The position numbers were made by a program, and so were the translations under genes. Below, piece after piece: positions 30,277 to 38,620 of a stretch of DNA of 64,000 nucleotides (the first letter of the stretch is position 1; each line of letters starts with the position of its first letter). Location: assembly GCF_000701705.1 (NCBI RefSeq), contig NZ_JNJP01000001.1:228114-292113 (forward strand), read 5' to 3'. Source of the DNA: Bilophila wadsworthia ATCC 49260. GTDB lineage: Bacteria; Desulfobacterota; Desulfovibrionia; Desulfovibrionales; Desulfovibrionaceae. The notes beneath the pieces were generated by a model, which saw only the letters and a list, made by a program, of their open reading frames with translations, had not been told where the DNA came from and did not search any database.

Positions 30277-31164
30277 ATGCGTATCGCCATCGCCAGCGGC
30301 AAGGGCGGCGCGGGCAAGACCACGGTTACGGCGTCGCTCGCGTCGGTCTGGGACCGCCCCTTCATCGCAGTGGACACGGACGTGGAGGCCCCGAACCTGC
30401 ACCTGTTCCTGCCCCCCGCCGTGGAAGCCTCGGAAACCGTCGGACTGGAAGTCCCCATCCTCGATCCCGAGCGCTGCACCCTGTGCGGAGCCTGCCGCGC
30501 CATCTGCCGCTACAAGGCCATCGCCCAGTTCGCTTCGCGCCTCACGATCTTTACGGACATGTGCCACGGCTGCGGCGGCTGTTTCGCCGTTTGCCCCTCC
30601 CAAGCCCTTACGCCCGGCAGCCGCGAACTCGGCGTGCTGGATCAGGGGACCGTACTGGAAGGCCGGGGCCGCTTCCTCATGGGGCGCTCCCGCATCGGGG
30701 AAGCCATGACCCCGCCGCTCCTGCGCGCCCTGCGTAAAAAACTGGATCTGATGCTCACGGCGATCCCCGCCGACGCCCTCATCGATTCGCCCCCCGGCGT
30801 AAGCTGTCCCGCCATGACCGTTGGCCTCGACGCCGACGCCGTCCTGCTGGTGGCCGAGCCCACGCCGTTCGGATTCCACGATTTCCGGCTGGCGCATCAG
30901 GCTTTCCGGCAGATCGGAAAGCCCGTGGCCGTAATCATGAACCGGGCCGCCATGCCGGGCAATGCCGAGGGAGACGGCGCGCTGCGCGCGTATTGCGCGG
31001 AACAGGGCCTTCGCGTGCTCGGCGAGCTGCCCTTTGATCGCGCCGCCGCCGAAACGTACGCAAAGGGACGCCTCATTGCCGCAACCTCGCCGGAATGGAG
31101 GGTGCGGTTCGAATCCCTGCGCGATGCCGTGCTGACGTTCGCCGAAGGAGCCTGTCATGCGTGA
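30277..31164 (+). CDS. MinD/NubA-like ATPase with ferredoxin insert
   Basis: A 295-residue P-loop ATPase (Mrp/Nbp35/MinD superfamily). The deviant Walker A is GKGGAGKTT (8-16). A two-cluster ferredoxin domain is inserted near residues 65-108 (CTLCGACRAIC, CHGCGGCFAVC), and the switch motif DSPPGVSCP lies near 168-176. Such pairs occur beside orange-protein genes in Desulfovibrio. It probably uses ATP to build or transfer a metal-sulfur cluster. It begins seven bases after the DUF134-NifX stop and overlaps the next gene by eight bases. Confidence 0.9.
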   Translation: MRIAIASGKGGAGKTTVTASLASVWDRPFIAVDTDVEAPNLHLFLPPAVEASETVGLEVPILDPERCTLCGACRAICRYKAIAQFASRLTIFTDMCHGCGGCFAVCPSQALTPGSRELGVLDQGTVLEGRGRFLMGRSRIGEAMTPPLLRALRKKLDLMLTAIPADALIDSPPGVSCPAMTVGLDADAVLLVAEPTPFGFHDFRLAHQAFRQIGKPVAVIMNRAAMPGNAEGDGALRAYCAEQGLRVLGELPFDRAAAETYAKGRLIAATSPEWRVRFESLRDAVLTFAEGACHA

Positions 31165-32041
31165 GATCGTCGTCATCAGCGGCAAGGGCGGCACGGGCAA
31201 AACGTCCGTCTGCGCGAGCCTTGCCCATCTGGCCCAGAACAAGGTCGTCTGCGATCTCGACGTGGACGCGCCCGACATGCACATCCTGCTTGATCCGCAG
31301 GTCCACACCCGCGAGGCGTTCGTCTCCGGCAACGAAGCCGTCATCGACAGGGATGCCTGCCGCCGTTGCGGGATCTGTTTCGAGCACTGCCGTTTTGATG
31401 CTGTGAAAAAGGACGGAGACGTCTACGGCATCGATCCCCTGCGCTGTGAGGGCTGCGGCGTGTGCGTGGCGCTCTGCCCGGCCAAGGCCATCGCCTTTCC
31501 CGAAAAGGAGTGCGGCGAGTGGTATGTCAGCGACACGCGCTTCGGCCCGTTCGTCCACGCGCAGCTCTATCCCGGACAGGAAAATTCCGGGCGGCTCGTG
31601 ACCCTGCTCAAACAGCAGGCCCGCGAGCTCGCCAAACGGCAAGGGCTTGATCTCGTCATTTGCGACGGTTCGCCGGGCGTGGGATGCCCGGTCATCAGCT
31701 CGCTCTCCGGCGCGAGCCTCGCCGTGGCTGTGGTGGAGCCCACGCCTTCGGGCCGTCACGACTTCGAGCGCGTCGCGGCCCTGTGCGACCACTTCCGCAT
31801 CCCGGTCGCGGTCCTCATCAACAAGGCGGACCTCAACCATGAGGAAGTACAGGCCATTACCCGGCTTGCCGACGACAAGGGCTACACCGTCGTGGGAGCA
31901 CTGCCCTTTGATCCGGCGGTAACGGGAGCCATGATCCGGCGCAAGGCGCTGACCGAGACGGATTCGCCGCTCGCGTCCACGCTCTCCGCCATCTGGGGCC
32001 GTATCCGCGAACTGGCTTACGCACCTCGAAAGCGCGGCTGA
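31157..32041 (+). CDS. MinD/NubA-like ATPase with ferredoxin insert (second)
   Basis: A 294-residue paralogue of the previous protein with Walker A GKGGTGKTS (9-17), ferredoxin motifs CRRCGICFEHC and CEGCGVCVALC (about 70-112) and DGSPGVGCP in place of the switch. It overlaps the preceding gene by eight bases, so the two are made in equal amounts and probably form a heterodimer acting on the ORP/NifX protein encoded downstream. These paired genes are part of the orp clusters known from Desulfovibrio; exact substrate not established here. Confidence 0.9.
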   Translation: MREIVVISGKGGTGKTSVCASLAHLAQNKVVCDLDVDAPDMHILLDPQVHTREAFVSGNEAVIDRDACRRCGICFEHCRFDAVKKDGDVYGIDPLRCEGCGVCVALCPAKAIAFPEKECGEWYVSDTRFGPFVHAQLYPGQENSGRLVTLLKQQARELAKRQGLDLVICDGSPGVGCPVISSLSGASLAVAVVEPTPSGRHDFERVAALCDHFRIPVAVLINKADLNHEEVQAITRLADDKGYTVVGALPFDPAVTGAMIRRKALTETDSPLASTLSAIWGRIRELAYAPRKRG

Positions 32042-32095
32042 TCCGCCCTGCGGCAGCGGCGTTTGCCAATACTTTAACCAACAGGAGTCAATCCA

Positions 32096-32476
32096 ATGAG
32101 CACGTCTACTCTCGCTATCCCTTCCGCACTTCCCGGTGGCCTTGAAGCCGGTATGGGTATGCATTTCGGCCACTGCGACATCTATACCATCGTGCAGATC
32201 GAGGACGGCGCGATCAAATCCGTGGGCACCCTGCCCAACGTGCCCCACCAGCAGGGCGGCTGCCTCGCCCCTGTGCAGCATCTTGCCTCACACGGCGTAA
32301 CCGCGCTCCTCGCCGGTGGCATGGGTATGCGTCCGCTCATGGGCTTCCAGCAGGCGGGCGTTTCCGTCTACTATGCGGGCAATTATCCCACCGTCGGTTT
32401 GGCCGTGCAGGCGTTCCTCGACGGCAAGCTCCCCGCCTTCTCCACCGAATTCACCTGCGGCGGCGGGAATCACTAG
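32096..32476 (+). CDS. NifX-like metal-cluster protein (orange-protein-like)
   Basis: A 126-residue protein of the dinitrogenase Fe-Mo cofactor-binding family, the fold of the Desulfovibrio orange protein (ORP), which binds a Mo-Cu-sulfide cluster. AGMGMHFGHCDIYTI, VPHQQGGCLAP and LAGGMGMRPL match the family, and the C-terminus ends in CGGGNH. ACAGGAG precedes the ATG. It lies 54 bases after the second ATPase and is followed by hairpin repeat copy B. Probably the cluster carrier served by the two ATPases. Confidence 0.85.
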   Translation: MSTSTLAIPSALPGGLEAGMGMHFGHCDIYTIVQIEDGAIKSVGTLPNVPHQQGGCLAPVQHLASHGVTALLAGGMGMRPLMGFQQAGVSVYYAGNYPTVGLAVQAFLDGKLPAFSTEFTCGGGNH

Positions 32477-32487
32477 GGCATTGGGAA

Positions 32488-32590
32488 TTGGAGGGGGTGC
32501 GGGAGATCCTTTCTCCGGAAAGGTTCTCCCGCACCCCCTCCAAACCTCCCCCCCACCCTCTCCAAAGACTTTCGCGCTTATCGAATCCCT
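32488..32590 (+). repeat. Hairpin repeat family, copy B, after NifX-like gene
   Basis: A perfect 19-bp stem, 32488-32506 with 32525-32543 (TTGGAGGGGGTGCGGGAGA and its complement), with an inner CCTTTC/GAAAGG stem. The tail AAGACTTTCGCGCTTATCGAATCCCT (32565-32590) is shared with copies A and C. Likely transcript terminator. Confidence 0.75.
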
Positions 32591-32665
32591 GTCCGCAGTT
32601 TTCCCGGGAATCGAAGAAGGGAAGATCCCCTTTACCATTATTGTTGCATTGTATGAGGAATCATT

Positions 32666-33025
32666 ATGGAACTGCTGCTCGTCACGCCTCGCCCCGAAGT
32701 CTGGAATGAATGCCTGCCGGTGTTTCAGCGCGGGGGCAACACGCTCCAACAGGCCGCATCGCTGGAAGATGCCGCGCCGATCATCCGCCACACGCCGCCC
32801 GTTCTCGCTATCCTCGATCTGGAGCTTGAAGGAAAGGCTCTCCGTCAGGCCGTCATCGACATCATGATGATCAACGCCAGCGTCCACACCGCCGTCGTCA
32901 GCGACATGGACCCCGACGAATTCCACGAAGCCACGGAAGGGCTCGGCATCCTCATGCCCCTGCCCACTTCCCCCAAGGCCGACGATGCCGAACGCCTCCT
33001 CAAGGCTCTTGCCGGGGTCATGTAG
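32666..33025 (+). CDS. Degenerate receiver-like small protein
   Basis: A 119-residue protein that looks like a CheY-type receiver. LAILDLELEG carries an aspartate at the phosphorylation position, but the N-terminal acidic pair is missing (MELLLVTPRPE) and the conserved lysine region reads MPLPTSPK. It may be unphosphorylated or regulated otherwise. It follows copy B by 75 bases, so it may have its own promoter, and it precedes the rtcR-like gene on the same strand. Confidence 0.7.
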   Translation: MELLLVTPRPEVWNECLPVFQRGGNTLQQAASLEDAAPIIRHTPPVLAILDLELEGKALRQAVIDIMMINASVHTAVVSDMDPDEFHEATEGLGILMPLPTSPKADDAERLLKALAGVM

Positions 33026-33269
33026 GGTCGCCGTACCGCGCCCCCTATGGCGAAACGCCTTGTGAGGGGCATGCGCCTTCGGCTCCGCTGGAGCGGAGGG
33101 CGCTTCTCCGTTGGGAAGAGTACGAACATCAGCTTATTGCCGTTTCCGCTCCGACCAGACGGGACCTCTTTGAACCCGATTCATATCCGCCTTGAATACC
33201 AAAGGGATGGACAGCACGCCCACGTGCTGGTAACCAAAGGGGAAACTCCGTATCCGGGCGGGAGGGCAC

Positions 33270-34892
33270 ATGCGTTCCATCGTATTCAGCACGGTTTCCC
33301 ATCTAGATATGTACACCGGCGAAGATCGGAAAGACCGCTGGCGCCCTCTGCTGGAGCTGCTGCGCATTCACGACTTCAAGGTGGACAGGCTGTATTTCTT
33401 CATCAGCCACCTGTACCGGCACATCGTCCCCACGCTGGTCAAGGACATGAACAACGTCTGCCCGGAGACCGAGATTGTCCCCGTGATCACCAACCTCAAC
33501 GGCGTGCTCACCTACGAGGACATCGCCCCGGCCTACAAGGTGTTCAGCGCCTACTTTGAACAATACCGCTTCGATCTGAGCAACGAGCGGTATTTTTTTC
33601 ATCTGGGGCCGGGCAACCTGTTCCAACATGCGCTCATGCTGATCATGCTGTTCCACTTCAAGCGCCTGCCCTTCCAGATGCTCCGTCTGGCCCCCAACCC
33701 GGAAAAGCCGGGCGACATCATCATGGAGATCTACGAGGGGGATATCCGCAAGTGGATCGCCAGCATCGCGGATTCGGAAAAACGCAATGTCGCGGCCCAG
33801 ACATTCCTCAAGTCGTGCATCGAAACCCGAAACCCCGTATTCAACAAGCTGATCGAAGAAATGGAGCATGTGGCCACCCACTCCACCGCGCCCGTCCTGC
33901 TTTCCGGCCCCACCGGCTCCGGCAAATCCCATCTTGCCAGAAAAATTTACGAACTCCGCTACAATAAAGGACTAGTCCCGGGTTCCTTCGTCGAAGTGAA
34001 CTGCGCGACACTGCAGGGCGAAAGCGTGCTTTCCAACCTGTTCGGCCATGTGCGCGGCTCCTTTACCGGCGCGACGACAGTGCGTCAGGGGCTGCTCAAG
34101 ACGGCGCATGAAGGCATCCTCTTCCTTGACGAAATCGCGGAGATCCCGCTCCAGATACAGGTGATCCTCCTCAAGGCCATCGAAGAGAAAAAATTCTACC
34201 CCTTCGGATCGGATACGCCGGTACACAGCGACTTTCAGCTTATCTGCGGCACGAACCGGGATCTTGCCGAAGAAGTCCGGCAGGGGCGCTTCCGCCTCGA
34301 CTTGTTGTCACGCATCAACATGTGGCATTTCCGGCTTCCCGCACTCAGGGAACGGTTGGAGGACATCGAGCCGAACATCAACTACGAACTTGACCGCCAC
34401 ACGCGGCTGAAAGGCTTCAAGGCGGATTTCCTGCCCGAAGCGCGGGAACGCTATCTGAACTTCGCCATGTCGCCCGAAGCCATCTGGCCGGGGAACTTCC
34501 GCGACTTGTCCTCGTCCATCGAACGGATGCAGAGCTACGCCCTCGGCGGCATCATCAACGAGGAGCTTGTGGAGGAGGAGATCATCCGGCTGCGTGCGAT
34601 ATGGCATACCCCGGCCCTCGCCGAGCTTCCCGCCCCGAAACAGGGGGCCCCGCTGCTGTCAAGGCTGTTCACCCCCTCCCAGCTTGATCAGATGGATCTG
34701 TTCGACAAGATACAGCTGGAAAACGTCATCAGGGTATGCTGTGACTGCTCCACACGCACGGAGGCCGGACGTAAACTGTTCGGCGTTTCGCGTGGCCGAA
34801 AAAAACATGCCGACGATACGACCCGGCTCAACAAGTATCTCAAATCGCAAGGCGTCACATGGGAGCAGATCCAGTCGTTGCGGTACCGCTGA
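33270..34892 (+). CDS. rtcR: RtcR-like sigma54 activator with CARF-type N domain
   Basis: A 540-residue bacterial enhancer-binding protein, close in length to E. coli RtcR (about 530). The N-terminal 1-180 is the RtcR-type CARF domain, which senses RNA-derived nucleotides in the family. The AAA+ domain has Walker A GPTGSGKS (213-220), the sigma54-contact loop GSFTGA (263-268, a GAFTGA variant) and Walker B ILFLDEI (283-289). The C-terminal 500-540 contains the DNA-binding helices (GRKLFGVSRGRKK). Family members switch on rtcBA RNA repair. No rtcB or rtcA lies beside it here. The start codon at 33270 follows GGCGGGAGGG. Confidence 0.9.
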   Translation: MRSIVFSTVSHLDMYTGEDRKDRWRPLLELLRIHDFKVDRLYFFISHLYRHIVPTLVKDMNNVCPETEIVPVITNLNGVLTYEDIAPAYKVFSAYFEQYRFDLSNERYFFHLGPGNLFQHALMLIMLFHFKRLPFQMLRLAPNPEKPGDIIMEIYEGDIRKWIASIADSEKRNVAAQTFLKSCIETRNPVFNKLIEEMEHVATHSTAPVLLSGPTGSGKSHLARKIYELRYNKGLVPGSFVEVNCATLQGESVLSNLFGHVRGSFTGATTVRQGLLKTAHEGILFLDEIAEIPLQIQVILLKAIEEKKFYPFGSDTPVHSDFQLICGTNRDLAEEVRQGRFRLDLLSRINMWHFRLPALRERLEDIEPNINYELDRHTRLKGFKADFLPEARERYLNFAMSPEAIWPGNFRDLSSSIERMQSYALGGIINEELVEEEIIRLRAIWHTPALAELPAPKQGAPLLSRLFTPSQLDQMDLFDKIQLENVIRVCCDCSTRTEAGRKLFGVSRGRKKHADDTTRLNKYLKSQGVTWEQIQSLRYR

Positions 34893-35167
34893 CCCGGACG
34901 GCTTGCGCGGGCATTGTTCCCGAGGCCTAAAAAAGTTGCGGCAAGGCACGGGAACCGCTTCCGTGATGCGGGGATACCTTCCATGACACGAGCGGCAAGG
35001 CAATCAGGGCGGGAGGCAATCTTCTCAGCAGGAGGATGCTTCCCGCCTTTTGGCTGGAACGGGGAAGTTGCCCGGCGGCCCTCCATGAAAGGGGTCTTTG
35101 TAGCGGAAGGGGTATCTTCCTTTACGGAAGGCCGTCGGGGTATGGGGGGGAAGTATCGGGGGAGCGA

Positions 35168-35794
35168 TCAACGGGAAGAGACAAGCAGCATGACCGCCAG
35201 CCCGGTGAAAACGCAACCGGCGGCACGGTTCAGGAACAGCTGCCCCTTGACGGAACTGTTGAAACGCCCGGCGACCCGCCCCGCAAGCAGTGACACGCAA
35301 CCAAAGACCAGCAGCGTGGCAAGCTGGAACAGCGCGCCAAGGGCAATGATCTGCGCCGTAAGGCCGCCCCGCGCGGGATCGGCGAACTGAGGCAGGAAAG
35401 CAAGGAAGAACAGCGTCACCTTGGGGTTGGTGATATTCATGATCACCCCTCTCCGGTACAGCGTGCCGTATCCGGGGAATTGCGCCTTCTGGAGCGAAGC
35501 CTTTGAGGTTCCGCTGCGGAAAGAGAGCCACGCCAGATACAGCAGATAGGCGGCCCCCGCGAATTTCAGCACATTGAACGCCGTTTCCGAACTCTGGAAC
35601 AGAGCGGCGACCCCAAGCGATACGGCGGTGATATGTACGAACAGACCGGTGATCAGCCCGCAGGTTGTGGCGAACCCCGCACGCGCGCCGTACAGCGCCG
35701 ATTGCGTCAGCACAAAAAGGATGTCCGGTCCGGGGGCGAGCCCCATGACCACCGATGCAACAAAAAAAGCCCCTAGCGTTTCAACTGGCGGCAT
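35168..35794 (-). CDS. LysE/RhtB-family amino acid exporter
   Basis: A 208-residue inner-membrane exporter with about six helices. The family signature MGLAPGPDILFVLTQS (about 17-32) and the NPKVTLFFLAF segment (about 124-134) are present. It expels neutral or basic amino acids or homoserine-type compounds. AAAGGAAAGG precedes the ATG. It is convergent with rtcR and stands alone. The 275 bases between them hold only G-rich inverted segments with no clear terminator. Confidence 0.9.
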   Translation of the reverse strand: MPPVETLGAFFVASVVMGLAPGPDILFVLTQSALYGARAGFATTCGLITGLFVHITAVSLGVAALFQSSETAFNVLKFAGAAYLLYLAWLSFRSGTSKASLQKAQFPGYGTLYRRGVIMNITNPKVTLFFLAFLPQFADPARGGLTAQIIALGALFQLATLLVFGCVSLLAGRVAGRFNSSVKGQLFLNRAAGCVFTGLAVMLLVSSR

Positions 35795-35982
35795 AGCCTT
35801 TCCTTTACTTGCTCAGGCGGGAAAAATTCCGCCCTCTTCTCTTCAGGCGAGGTGTTGCGGGATTCTAGGGTTCCAGTGTTTTCCGGCCCGTGCCGGTCGC
35901 CCCGTGTAATGCCGGACAGCGAACCTTCAGGTGGAAAACACAGCCGGACAATCAAAGACCACCCGCAACACATCTCGTGAAA

Positions 35983-36007
35983 GCCGGGAGGAGAGCCTCC
36001 CCCCGGC
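35983..36007 (-). terminator. Hairpin after iorB
   Basis: GCCGGGAGG and CCTCCCCCCGGC form a stem with a short loop 18 bases beyond the iorB stop, followed on the minus strand by a TTTC run. Likely the end of the iorAB transcript. Confidence 0.5.
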
Positions 36008-36024
36008 GGATTTTACAGAGCGGA

Positions 36025-36627
36025 TCAGTCCTTCGCCGTTTCCTCGGAAGCGGCCTTGAAACCGCGCTCGAAGCAGTTCAGGTTGCTTTCCACAAAGGCG
36101 GGCTTGCCGTTCTTGCGGATCGCCTCCATCTGGCTCTCCTTCGTAAGCGGCATGTCCGCGGCCCCGTACAGCGCACCGAGCATGACCATGTTCAGGCCGA
36201 GCGGGTTGCCCGCTTCCAGCGATTCCTTGCGGGCGTCGAACGCGATCACGCGGCCCACTTTGGCGCGCAGGCAGGCAAGCAGCTCATCGACGGGGGGATA
36301 TGCCGCCGAACCGCCGGGAATGAACGGCACCACAGGCGCGGTGTTGGTGATCACGATGGTGTCGGCATTGGCCTTGCTCAGGGCGCGCACGGCTTCCATC
36401 GGCTCGAAGGCCAGCAGGATGTCCGCGCAGTTGTCGGAAATGGTGGGGCTCTGCGCGCCGCCGAGCACGACCGTGGACTCCACCACGCCGCCGCGCTGGG
36501 CCATGCCGTGGGTTTCGCTCATGAGGACGGGCACGCCCATGCTCAGAGCGGCCTCGCCGATCATTTTGGAGGCCAACACGTTGCCTTGCCCTCCCACGCC
36601 CACAATATAGATTCTCAAGGTATTCAT
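36025..36627 (-). CDS. iorB: Indolepyruvate:ferredoxin oxidoreductase beta subunit
   Basis: A 200-residue gamma-domain subunit of the 2-oxoacid:ferredoxin oxidoreductase family. The start LRIYIVGVGGQGNVLASK and the later SETHGMAQRGGVVESTV are diagnostic. With IorA it decarboxylates aryl pyruvates (from tryptophan, phenylalanine and tyrosine) to aryl-acetyl-CoA, reducing ferredoxin. It lies 13 bases after iorA. Confidence 0.93.
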   Translation of the reverse strand: MNTLRIYIVGVGGQGNVLASKMIGEAALSMGVPVLMSETHGMAQRGGVVESTVVLGGAQSPTISDNCADILLAFEPMEAVRALSKANADTIVITNTAPVVPFIPGGSAAYPPVDELLACLRAKVGRVIAFDARKESLEAGNPLGLNMVMLGALYGAADMPLTKESQMEAIRKNGKPAFVESNLNCFERGFKAASEETAKD

Positions 36628-36640
36628 GACGGCTCCTTAC

Positions 36641-38509
36641 TTATTTTTGGGGACGGATCGCATTGTTCGGGCAAACTTGGGCACATACGGCGCAGCCGAT
36701 GCACTGGACGGGATCGATGGACACATTGCCGTCCCGAAGCTGGAAGGCCGGACAGCCGAACGTGTCCACACAGGTATGGCAGTTGACGCAGCGTTCCCCG
36801 TCGATGCCGAACACGGGTTTCTTGGCCTTGGACAGGCGGCGCATGTGCAGCGGGCAGGGTTCGCGGCAAATGATCACGGAAACGCCGTCGTGATTCAGCG
36901 CGGCGCGGGTCGCTTCCGCCACCTTCTTAAGGTTGGTGGGCCGGACGGTCTGGATGTGCTCCACGCCGAGCGCCCTGATGACGGCTTCCATGTCGATGCT
37001 GGTCAGCGGAGGCGTGCCCGGAGCCTGCGGCAGGGACGCGTCGCGGCCCGGTGAAGGCTGATGCCCGGTCATGGCCGTAACCATGTTGTCGAGGACGACC
37101 AGCACGAAGCGGTGGTGGTTGTAGACAGCGTTGGCGATCCCGGTCAAACCGGAGTGGAACAGCGTGCTGTCGCCGATGAAGCCGACGATGCGCTGTTCCG
37201 CCCCGACCGCCAGTTCCAGACCGGCGGGCATGGAGGCCGCCGCGCCCATGCACACGCCGATGTCGGCCATGCGCAAGGGCGGCATGAATCCGAGGGAGTA
37301 ACACCCGATGTCCGTGGCGAAGATGACGTCCCGGCCTTCGCAGCCGAGTTTCACGCCATAGTAGGACATGCGGTGAGGACAGCCCGCACACAGGGACGGA
37401 GGACGGTTGACCAGCTGCGGGGCATCCGTGAGATCCAGCGGCGCGGGGGTCACGTCGGCGACGCCGAAGGCTTCGGCTACGGCGGCGCTCACACGGGCGG
37501 GGGTATATTCGTACAGCGTGGAAAGGTCGGAGGTTCCCTTGCCGAGGATGGTCAGGGTTAGGCCGTTCTTCTGCGCCATCGCGCGGAGGGCTTCCTCAAC
37601 CAGCGGCTCCAGCTCCTCAAGCACAAGCACCGTATCCTTGCCGCGCAGGAATTCCAGCAGGGCGTTTTCAGGCAGAGGCCACGCCATGCCGAGGCGGAAC
37701 ACGCCCACGGTATCCGAAAGGCCGCATTCCTTCACGGCATCAAGCACATAGTTGACCGCGGCACTGCTGGCGACCACGCCGAGGCGCGTATCCGCCGGGC
37801 CTTCCACACGGTTGAACGGGCTGGCGTCGCTCACCGGAACCAGGCTGCGCATACGCTCGACCAGACGCTTGTGATGGCGCACGGCATTGCCCGGCAGCGG
37901 CACGAACGCGTAATCCTTTTCATAGTGGCGCGGCCCAGCCTTGGGACGGATGTCGCCAAGCTCCACCACGCCGCGGCTGTGCGCCACGCGGGTAGTCGCC
38001 CGAACCATCACGGGCATCCCCATTTGCGCCGAAAGTGCGAACGCCGCCACGGTCATATCCTTCATTTCCTGCGCGGTGGCGGGTTCGAAGCAGGGAAGCC
38101 CGAACAGGCGGGCATACTGCCGATTATCCTGCTCGTTCTGGCTGGAGAACATGCTCGGGTCGTCGGCGCTGTACACCACGAGGCTCCCGCGGACGCCGAG
38201 ATACGTCAACGTGCCGAGCGGATCGGAGGCGACGTTGAGGCCGACGTGCTTCATGGCGGTCAGACAGTTCAGGCCGCCCATGGACGCGCCCGCAACGGCT
38301 TCCATCGCCACTTTCTCGTTGGTGGCGAAATCCATGCGGAAACCGCCCGCACCCTGCAATTCGTACAGCAGGTTGCTCACTTCCGAGGAAGGGGTGCCGG
38401 GATAGCAGCTCGCGTAGTCGAGCCCGGCTTCATACGCGCCCCGCACGAGCGCCTCGTTGCCCATGAGCAACGCCTTTTTGCCGATTTCACGTTCGAGAAG
38501 CACTGACAT
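36641..38509 (-). CDS. iorA: Indolepyruvate:ferredoxin oxidoreductase alpha subunit
   Basis: A 622-residue catalytic subunit. The N-terminal pyrimidine-binding region (ASCYPGTPSSEV, near 34-45) and the TPP pyrophosphate-binding domain (GDSTLFHSGLTG, about 440-455) are intact, with CAGCPHR near 375. Two ferredoxin clusters end the protein (CVNCHTCVDTFGC; CIGCAVCAQVCP). It oxidises aromatic 2-oxo acids to acyl-CoA. AAGGAG precedes the ATG. A 111-base gap separates it from the upstream MFS gene; the ptb-buk-MFS genes on the same strand could convert its acyl-CoA to ATP. Confidence 0.94.
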   Translation of the reverse strand: MSVLLEREIGKKALLMGNEALVRGAYEAGLDYASCYPGTPSSEVSNLLYELQGAGGFRMDFATNEKVAMEAVAGASMGGLNCLTAMKHVGLNVASDPLGTLTYLGVRGSLVVYSADDPSMFSSQNEQDNRQYARLFGLPCFEPATAQEMKDMTVAAFALSAQMGMPVMVRATTRVAHSRGVVELGDIRPKAGPRHYEKDYAFVPLPGNAVRHHKRLVERMRSLVPVSDASPFNRVEGPADTRLGVVASSAAVNYVLDAVKECGLSDTVGVFRLGMAWPLPENALLEFLRGKDTVLVLEELEPLVEEALRAMAQKNGLTLTILGKGTSDLSTLYEYTPARVSAAVAEAFGVADVTPAPLDLTDAPQLVNRPPSLCAGCPHRMSYYGVKLGCEGRDVIFATDIGCYSLGFMPPLRMADIGVCMGAAASMPAGLELAVGAEQRIVGFIGDSTLFHSGLTGIANAVYNHHRFVLVVLDNMVTAMTGHQPSPGRDASLPQAPGTPPLTSIDMEAVIRALGVEHIQTVRPTNLKKVAEATRAALNHDGVSVIICREPCPLHMRRLSKAKKPVFGIDGERCVNCHTCVDTFGCPAFQLRDGNVSIDPVQCIGCAVCAQVCPNNAIRPQK

Positions 38510-38620
38510 AACGTCTCCTTTATCGTGTTGATTCCATACATAGTGTTATGGGGTTCCGCCTGCGGCTGCCTGCGCCCTTTCGAGGCGCGGAGGCCTTCGC
38601 CGCCGACCTCCTTCCACCCA

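Noticed and set aside
31106..31116. tRNA T-arm-like GGTTCGAATCC
   Set aside because: It lies within the ATPase coding sequence, and no acceptor or anticodon stem can be folded around it.
33073..33104. Hairpin before rtcR considered as a Y-RNA or tRNA-like gene
   Set aside because: GCGCCTTCGGCTCCGCT pairs with AGCGGAGGGCGC, but no tRNA-like arms or conserved Y-RNA features could be seen; it may just be a terminator-like hairpin.
33026..33269. Sigma54 promoter search around rtcR
   Set aside because: Only a poor match (TGGAGCGGAGGGCGCT) was found, inside the hairpin; not enough to report.
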